DNA of 10,525 bases, from positions 1-10,525 of the forward strand of contig DAJV01000116.1 of the NCBI GenBank assembly GCA_002496475.1, given 5' to 3'. Positions 6,547-10,525 of the stretch are shown here, one piece after another; position 1 is the stretch's first letter; each line of letters opens with the position of its first letter. This stretch comes from Vulcanisaeta sp. UBA163. GTDB lineage: Archaea > Thermoproteota > Thermoprotei > Thermoproteales > Thermocladiaceae. The notes beneath the pieces are model-generated. The model ran no database searches and was not told the origin of the DNA. It saw only the letters and a program-made list of their open reading frames with translations. The translations under genes were made by a program, and so were the position numbers.

Positions 6547-6954
6547 TTAAATCATCCTTTGGACCTTAAGCATGAATTGCTTAATCTTTGACATAACGTT
6601 CTCAACGTGCCAGACAGGATTCACGAAAACCATCAACCAACCCTTAGGGCCCATCTCGAAGAAGGCTATTTTAAAGTTCGAGTAACGGATTATGAGATAT
6701 TGATATGAGCCGAGGAGGTCATCATTGATTTTAGCGGTATGATCGGCAAACTCTATGAGAGAAAGAAGGTTTTTGAGGGATTTAACGGTGAGGGTGTTTG
6801 GGATGTGATAAATAAGTGGGATGCCGTTTGAGTCAATAATAGCGGCGCCAATAATTACTTCGCCGTCTATCAACTCGCTAAGCATTATCCGCTTGAGTTC
6901 GGTTTGAAGCGTCTTTTCAACGACCTTTTTATCGGGAGAAACATAAATTACCAA
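6547..6954 (-). CDS. Roadblock/LC7-domain protein
   Basis: The 135-residue protein fits the roadblock fold in order: helix (about 10-28), the strand pair G-E-V-I-I-G-A-A-I-I-D-S-N-G-I-P-L (31-47), helix (55-72), three strands at 84-91, 93-100 and 104-111, and a final helix (115-132). Such proteins dimerise and in archaea and bacteria often accompany small Ras-like GTPases (MglB-type), but no GTPase gene is present in this window, so the partner is unknown. The start is TTG 6954; no in-frame ATG or GTG precedes it, and the next in-frame ATG (M24) would cut the first helix. A good TATA box (6986-6993) would give a short leader of about 8 nt. It lies 116 bp after HMG-CoA reductase on the same strand; a functional link is not shown. 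Confidence 0.72.
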   Translation of the reverse strand: MVIYVSPDKKVVEKTLQTELKRIMLSELIDGEVIIGAAIIDSNGIPLIYHIPNTLTVKSLKNLLSLIEFADHTAKINDDLLGSYQYLIIRYSNFKIAFFEMGPKGWLMVFVNPVWHVENVMSKIKQFMLKVQRMI

Positions 6955-6985
6955 ACTAATCCCCAGAAATTATTAAATGCAGCTC

Positions 6986-6993
6986 TTTATAAG
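6986..6993 (-). promoter_or_regulatory. TATA box for the roadblock gene
   Basis: CTTATAAA on the minus strand, a near-consensus archaeal TATA element. A start about 25 bp downstream would fall near 6962, some 8 nt before the TTG codon. A weaker AT-rich site at 6970-6977 is too close for a leaderless start. Confidence 0.5.
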
Positions 6994-7009
6994 CCTTATC
7001 GCTTCAATT

Positions 7010-7031
7010 TATGTACTATAGAGAGTACGTA
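7010..7031 (+). other. Short hairpin between HMG-CoA reductase and roadblock genes
   Basis: TATGTACT (7010-7017) pairs with AGTACGTA (7024-7031) around a 6-nt loop, with one G-U pair on the plus strand. On the minus strand, which carries the flanking genes, the same position is an A-C mismatch, so the stem is weaker there. No T-tract follows. Function is unknown and chance is possible. Confidence 0.25.
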
Positions 7032-7070
7032 TAGATAAATAGCTAAATTTATGTTCCTAGGTTAGAGGTA

Positions 7071-8312
7071 CTACGACTTACCGGCCCTACCAAGCATTTC
7101 ATGAGCCCTTGCCAATTCATCCTTAGCCAATGCAAGGACTAGGTTAACTTCACCAGCGAGGACGGCCGCAGCCACAACCTCAGCAAACTTAAGGGCGTTA
7201 GAGCCAGGTGGGTTTCCGGAACCATAAATACCGAGCAATCGAAGCAGTTCCTTCTGCGTGGGTAGACCCGTGCCGCCGCCCACGGTGCCGACCTCGAGGC
7301 TTGGTAATGTGACTGATACGTAGAGGCCTCCATTATCGAGGGGCTCCATCCAGGTAATACCCATGCTGGACTCAACGACTTGAGCGACGTCTTGCCCAGT
7401 GGCTATGAAAATGGCAGTAACTATGTTGGCGAAGTGCGCATTGAAACCATAGGAATGAGCCAGCGCCGAGCCGAGTAGGTTCTTTCTATTATTGACCTCT
7501 GCAACGTCCTCTGCCGTGACGCCCCACTTCTCGAGGGTGTTCCTCGGTATTACGACCTCGCTAATCACTGTCTTGCCCCTACCAAGTAGGAAGTTTACGG
7601 CATTCGCCTTCTTATCAACACACATGTTACCACTGAGCGCCACCAATCGCGCCCTTGGGAAGTTACTGAGTATGTACTTAACGGCCTTGTCTGTAGCTAT
7701 AGTCACCATGTTCATGCCCATGGCGTCGCCAGTAATGAACTTAAACCTAAGCCACACATTATTACCAATAATGAATGGTTGAATATTCAATAACCTTGCG
7801 TGCTTACTTGTTGATTCAGCTACACTCTTTATTTCATTAAAGTTATCATTAACCCAATTAATTAGTTCAACAGCGTCAATTACACTTGGTACTGCTATGA
7901 CGGGGGCCCTAGCCATGCCATCATTAATAACCTTGCTCCTTGCACCACCGGCCTCAGTGACTATCTTGGCGCCCCTATTCACGGAAGCAACGAGGGCACC
8001 CTCAGTAGTGGCCAGTGGTATGTAGTAAAGCCCATCGGCGTAATCGCCAATTACTCGCAGAGGCCCGGCAATGCCTATTGGCACTTGCACTGCGCCTATT
8101 GTGTTCTCTATGTTTCTTCCGACTACGGTATTGAAGTCAATGACTGTCTTACCAACATTGTCAAGTCGAGCGCCAATTCTTCTCTCGAGGTATGCTCTCC
8201 TAACCTCAGTGGCCCTGTTGGAGTCACCAAGGAACCTATCCAGCTCATGAAGTTTTAACTCACCCTTATCTATTTTTGCGAATATATCCTCAAGGCTTAC
8301 CTCCTCAACCAT
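7071..8312 (-). CDS. hmgA: 3-hydroxy-3-methylglutaryl-CoA reductase, class I
   Basis: This enzyme reduces HMG-CoA to mevalonate with two NADPH, the committed step towards archaeal isoprenoid lipids. The 413 residues match soluble archaeal class I enzymes; there is no membrane domain. Catalytic residues can be assigned by motif: E104 in T-T-E-G-A-L, K234 in D-K-K-A-N-A-V-N, D308 in G-Q-D-V-A-Q and H404 in A-R-A-H-E-M-L-G-R. The cofactor motif D-A-M-G-M-N (196-201) is of class I type, and G-T-V-G-G-G-T-G-L-P-T-Q (342-353) is present. The ATG at 8312 has an AT-rich TATA element about 23-30 bp upstream, so the message is probably leaderless. It diverges from the thiolase-like/DUF35 pair, which suggests shared control of neighbouring acyl-CoA steps. 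Confidence 0.97.
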   Translation of the reverse strand: MVEEVSLEDIFAKIDKGELKLHELDRFLGDSNRATEVRRAYLERRIGARLDNVGKTVIDFNTVVGRNIENTIGAVQVPIGIAGPLRVIGDYADGLYYIPLATTEGALVASVNRGAKIVTEAGGARSKVINDGMARAPVIAVPSVIDAVELINWVNDNFNEIKSVAESTSKHARLLNIQPFIIGNNVWLRFKFITGDAMGMNMVTIATDKAVKYILSNFPRARLVALSGNMCVDKKANAVNFLLGRGKTVISEVVIPRNTLEKWGVTAEDVAEVNNRKNLLGSALAHSYGFNAHFANIVTAIFIATGQDVAQVVESSMGITWMEPLDNGGLYVSVTLPSLEVGTVGGGTGLPTQKELLRLLGIYGSGNPPGSNALKFAEVVAAAVLAGEVNLVLALAKDELARAHEMLGRAGKS

Positions 8313-8334
8313 TAAATGACTATATTCAGGGAAT

Positions 8335-8343
8335 ATTTAAAAA
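8335..8343. promoter_or_regulatory. Central TATA element of the divergent HMG-CoA reductase / thiolase-like promoter
   Basis: The tract ATTTAAAAA reads TTTTTAAAT on the minus strand. It lies 23-31 bp upstream of the HMG-CoA reductase ATG (8312) and 24-32 bp upstream of the in-frame GTG at 8367, so one element fits both leaderless starts. Imperfect inverted-repeat arms CCATTAAATG (8309-8318) and CATTTATGG (8349-8357) flank it. Confidence 0.6.
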
Positions 8344-8366
8344 CTTCACATTTATGGCAACTGCTG

Positions 8367-9524
8367 GTGTTTAATACGTCAGAAGTATACGTCGTAGCTC
8401 ACTCCCTGGTGCCGGGTAGTAGACATTACGAGAAGGGACTCAAGGAACTATTCGCCGAGGCATTCCTGAAGGTCCTCGACCAAGTAGGCAATGCAAACCT
8501 AGGCGCAATATACGTGGCAAATGCCTTCTCAGAAGTGCTCCAGGACCAGGGTGTATTGGGCGCATTCCTATCAGACTACGTGGGCATGAGAAGAATACCA
8601 GCCATTAGGATCGAGAGTGGTGATGGATCAAGTGGAGTGGCAATACTGGAGGCATACAACACCGTCCGGGCGGGTATTTATGACTGTGTGGCCGTGGTCG
8701 GTGTCGAGAAGATGCACGATGTCGTAAACATCAAGCTAAACAAGGCGCTGGCGACAATTACGGATTATGAATACGAGGGATTCTTTGGAGTGACACCGGC
8801 GGCCCAAGCAGCCATGGCAATGAGAGAGTACATGCTTAAGTATGGTTATGATTACGAGGATCTCGCTACATGGCCCATAAAAATGCACGAGAGAGGCAGC
8901 AAAAACCCGCTTGCCTACATGAAGAAGCAAGCATCGCTTAAGGATGTACTTGAGTCGGAGGTCGTTGCCGACCCGTTAAGGTTGTATGACGTTGCGCCGG
9001 CCGTGGATGGATCAGCCGCGGTAATACTCTGTAATAAACCCGTGAAAAGTGACGCCGCAATAAGAATTGATGGCATTGGCATTGGTGCATACGGAACATA
9101 CACAGGGCAGAGGGACTCACTCACGGAATTACTCTCAGTCAGGGATGCCACAAACATGGCCCTTAGGACGGCCCACGTATCAATAGGTGACATAAGGATT
9201 GCCGAAGTCCACGATACGTATAGCATACTGGGTATGTTGTCGTTGGAGTCCATGGGGCTTGTGAGGCCTGGTGAGACACCGAGGTTATTATCCACAGGCG
9301 CACTGGATGCTGGTAATAAATTAGTTGTTAATGCAAGCGGTGGGCTTAAGTCCATGGGATTCCCAGGAGGTGCCTCCGGAATGTATGAGTTGGCCTTAAT
9401 GGTTATGGAACTAATGAACATTAAGCCCTTTGAATCACTTGGCAAGGCTGAGTTGGGTGTTGTTCAGGACATGGCTGGCTTCGACTTGGTATCAACGTCA
9501 GTAGTGCTCAGGAGGGTGAGCTGA
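8367..9524 (+). CDS. Thiolase-superfamily protein lacking the catalytic cysteine (partner of DUF35 protein)
   Basis: The protein has the fold markers of archaeal SCP2-type thiolases: the N-terminal strand E-V-Y-V-V-A, the V-G-V-E-K-M-H-D segment, E-V-H-D-T-Y (H282) and N-A-S-G-G-L near 322-327. Where active thiolases have E-x-x-C, it reads E-S-G-D-G-S-S-G, so D86 replaces the nucleophile. G-H-P is G-F-P (F332), and the late H-N-x-G-G motif is Q-D-M-A-G. Ordinary acetoacetyl-CoA thiolase activity is therefore doubtful. I use GTG 8367 (385 residues) because its N-terminus matches the family and the TATA element is at leaderless distance. A longer ATG at 8316 would add 17 residues and start 4 bp from the HMG-CoA reductase start codon, with the TATA element inside the gene. 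The DUF35 gene follows after one base. Databases may still name it acetyl-CoA acetyltransferase. Confidence 0.88.
   Translation: MFNTSEVYVVAHSLVPGSRHYEKGLKELFAEAFLKVLDQVGNANLGAIYVANAFSEVLQDQGVLGAFLSDYVGMRRIPAIRIESGDGSSGVAILEAYNTVRAGIYDCVAVVGVEKMHDVVNIKLNKALATITDYEYEGFFGVTPAAQAAMAMREYMLKYGYDYEDLATWPIKMHERGSKNPLAYMKKQASLKDVLESEVVADPLRLYDVAPAVDGSAAVILCNKPVKSDAAIRIDGIGIGAYGTYTGQRDSLTELLSVRDATNMALRTAHVSIGDIRIAEVHDTYSILGMLSLESMGLVRPGETPRLLSTGALDAGNKLVVNASGGLKSMGFPGGASGMYELALMVMELMNIKPFESLGKAELGVVQDMAGFDLVSTSVVLRRVS
9511..9519 (+). promoter_or_regulatory. Shine-Dalgarno site for the DUF35 gene
   Basis: GGAGGGTGA within the last codons of the thiolase-like gene matches the 16S 3' tail well and lies 6 nt before ATG 9526. 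It fixes this start and indicates coupled translation of the two genes. Confidence 0.65.
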
Positions 9525-9525
9525 C

Positions 9526-9936
9526 ATGGTTGACCAGAGACTATCCGTACCAAGGTACTGGAGGAGGATGCCACAGTACTACAGGCTTGAGGGCGTCCAA
9601 TGCATTAAATGCGGCCGTGTATACTTCCCGCCAAGGGCAGTGTGTGAGTGCGGTTCGAGGGAGTTTAAGCCGTATCCACTACCGAGCACTGGCAAGCTCA
9701 TTAACTTCACGGTGCTTTACTCAGTGCCTGCGGAGTTTGAGAAGATGAAACCCCTGATCATGGGTATGGTGGATCTCGGTGGTGTTAAGGTTATTGGGCA
9801 AATAGTGGATTGTATGGACCCTGAAAAACTGAGCCCCGGTATCGATGTTGAGGTTGTTTTTAGGATGGTGAAGATGGACAGCACCTATGGATTGATTAAT
9901 TACGGCTATAAATTCAGGCCGATTAATAATTGTTGA
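9526..9936 (+). CDS. DUF35 (ChsH2-type) zinc-ribbon/OB-fold acyl-CoA partner protein
   Basis: The 136 residues show the two DUF35 parts: an N-terminal helix and rubredoxin-like ribbon with C26-x2-C29 and C40-x-C42, then an OB-fold from about 52 onward containing S-T-G-K-L-I-N-F-T-V-L-Y and G-Q-I-V-D-C. In the methanogen complex studied in Methanothermococcus, a DUF35 protein bridges acetoacetyl-CoA thiolase and HMG-CoA synthase and shares their CoA site. In steroid-degrading actinobacteria, the DUF35 domain of ChsH2 binds the cysteine-less thiolase homologue Ltp2. Here the gene starts one base after the thiolase-like stop with a strong ribosome site, so the products almost surely form a complex. 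No HMG-CoA synthase gene is in the window. The last 14 bp overlap the convergent downstream gene. Confidence 0.9.
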   Translation: MVDQRLSVPRYWRRMPQYYRLEGVQCIKCGRVYFPPRAVCECGSREFKPYPLPSTGKLINFTVLYSVPAEFEKMKPLIMGMVDLGGVKVIGQIVDCMDPEKLSPGIDVEVVFRMVKMDSTYGLINYGYKFRPINNC

Positions 9937-10432
9937 TCCTATTCTTCAATATTAAAACCCTAACCGTAAAGGACCTCCTCAGCCAATCACATGATTCGCC
10001 ACTGCCATTACTTAAACAAAGCATGTACGCCCTGGCAATGAATGCTAGGTCAGCGAGGAATGCAGCGGTTACATAGTCCTGGACCCTCAATGCACGGGCA
10101 AGGTTATTAACTATGATTAAGTAGGCGTCCTTGGGGTTTGATAAATCCTCGTTAATATTCGCCAGGTAATCCTTACCCACAGTTACTTCGCCCCTGGAGT
10201 ACCTAACGTATTGAAAGTATGATAATGCAGCGGACAGGGTATTCCCAGGGTCTATGCCATTAACAACAGTTAAATAGGGCCTGGCCTCATCACCGCACTG
10301 TGCCAATTCCAGCACTATGTCATCCCTACTGCCATTACTAACCAAGGTCCACAGGAACTCCTCCATGGCCCTAATTATCCTCCTACTACAGCCATCATTC
10401 CTCGCTTGACTCCTGCTTTCCCGCATACTCAT
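9923..10432 (-). CDS. Hypothetical protein, mostly helical, unknown function
   Basis: I do not recognise this 169-residue protein. It appears largely alpha-helical and soluble, with a basic N-terminal tail, an amphipathic region around 100-135 rich in Ala and Leu, and scattered cysteines (C15, C47, C138, C147) that form no metal motif. ATG 10432 makes it overlap the upstream minus-strand gene by 38 nt. A later in-frame ATG at 10366 (M23) removes the overlap and follows AGGAGG after about 12 nt, somewhat longer than ideal. Both starts are possible, and the basic tail may not be translated. It is probably co-transcribed with the gene at the right edge. Its 3' end overlaps the DUF35 gene by 14 bp, tail to tail. 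Confidence 0.6.
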   Translation of the reverse strand: MSMRESRSQARNDGCSRRIIRAMEEFLWTLVSNGSRDDIVLELAQCGDEARPYLTVVNGIDPGNTLSAALSYFQYVRYSRGEVTVGKDYLANINEDLSNPKDAYLIIVNNLARALRVQDYVTAAFLADLAFIARAYMLCLSNGSGESCDWLRRSFTVRVLILKNRINNY

Positions 10433-10525
10433 TAAACCACTTCTTTAACTCATCAATTCCAGGCTCTATAAGTGTTAATCCCCTACTGGGTTCTATCTCA
10501 AACTTCATGGCCTTCCTATAATGAT
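10395..10525 (-). CDS. Partial CDS, C-terminal fragment of an unknown protein (cut by right edge)
   Basis: An open frame enters from the right edge and ends at TGA 10397-10395, encoding about 42 residues. The fragment includes F-E-I-E-P-S-R-G-L-T-L-I-E-P-G and I-D-E-L-K-K-W-F-N-E-Y, then a short acidic tail (E-S-S-E-E). The mixed charged composition and codon use look like real coding sequence. The frame overlaps the start region of the next minus-strand gene, typical of a tightly packed operon. I do not recognise the family. Confidence 0.6.
   Translation of the reverse strand, partial: HYRKAMKFEIEPSRGLTLIEPGIDELKKWFNEYAGKQESSEE

Noticed and set aside
6955..7070. tRNA or small RNA gene in the gap between the roadblock and HMG-CoA reductase genes
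   Set aside because: No cloverleaf or T-psi-C-like arm could be drawn; only one short hairpin is present, with no C/D or H/ACA features.
8316..8366. 17-residue N-terminal extension of the thiolase-like protein
   Set aside because: It holds the TATA element, has no counterpart in thiolases, and begins 4 bp from the divergent HMG-CoA reductase start codon.
8915..9445. Minus-strand 176-codon ORF opposite the thiolase-like gene
   Set aside because: It is an antisense shadow: the plus strand has recognisable thiolase motifs throughout and a coupled downstream gene.
1..10525. CRISPR array, insertion sequence or prophage element
   Set aside because: I found no regularly spaced direct repeats, transposase motifs, terminal inverted repeats or phage structural genes. 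The exciting features here are enzyme and promoter variants rather than a defence or mobile system.

Overview
The window looks like a chromosomal segment from a hyperthermophilic crenarchaeon, most plausibly of the order Thermoproteales (a Vulcanisaeta/Caldivirga-like genome is a guess from gene content and moderate GC; no marker gene here proves it). The supporting signs are leaderless gene starts with TATA boxes about 22-33 bp upstream, GTG and TTG starts, AGG-rich arginine codons, a class I archaeal HMG-CoA reductase, a thiolase-like/DUF35 pair, a roadblock-family protein and a DUF1998-type SF2 helicase.

Left part (1-1260): a uridine phosphorylase gene on the minus strand, coupled to a gene running off the left edge. 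It diverges from a decayed N-terminal fragment of a phosphohexomutase (phosphomannomutase/phosphoglucomutase family). The two starts share one palindromic TATA box, CTTTAAAG. Middle-left (1262-4447): a two-gene plus-strand operon of an unrecognised protein with a C-terminal four-cysteine zinc ribbon (possibly a degenerate radical-SAM-like fold) and an MrfA/Hrq1/SftH-type DNA helicase. Its 3' end overlaps a convergent membrane protein of the flippase-like (lysylphosphatidylglycerol synthase TM region) family. A 429-bp AT-rich gap (5439-5867) follows, with no convincing gene but a perfect 9-bp inverted repeat.

Right part (5868-10525): three minus-strand genes follow: a nicotinamidase-like isochorismatase hydrolase, a roadblock/LC7 protein and HMG-CoA reductase. 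HMG-CoA reductase (mevalonate step of isoprenoid lipid synthesis) diverges from a thiolase-superfamily protein that is tightly coupled to a DUF35 zinc-ribbon/OB-fold protein. The divergent promoter again seems to rest on one central TATA element, and this moves the thiolase start to GTG 8367. The thiolase-like protein lacks both the nucleophilic cysteine and the GHP histidine, so its chemistry is probably not ordinary thiolysis. Two minus-strand genes of unknown function, the outer one cut by the edge, close the window.

I saw no tRNA, rRNA, CRISPR array, insertion sequence or prophage gene. The most interesting items are the cysteine-less thiolase/DUF35 pair next to HMG-CoA reductase, the recurring shared-TATA divergent promoters with about 55-61 bp between start codons, and the unknown zinc-ribbon partner of the helicase.
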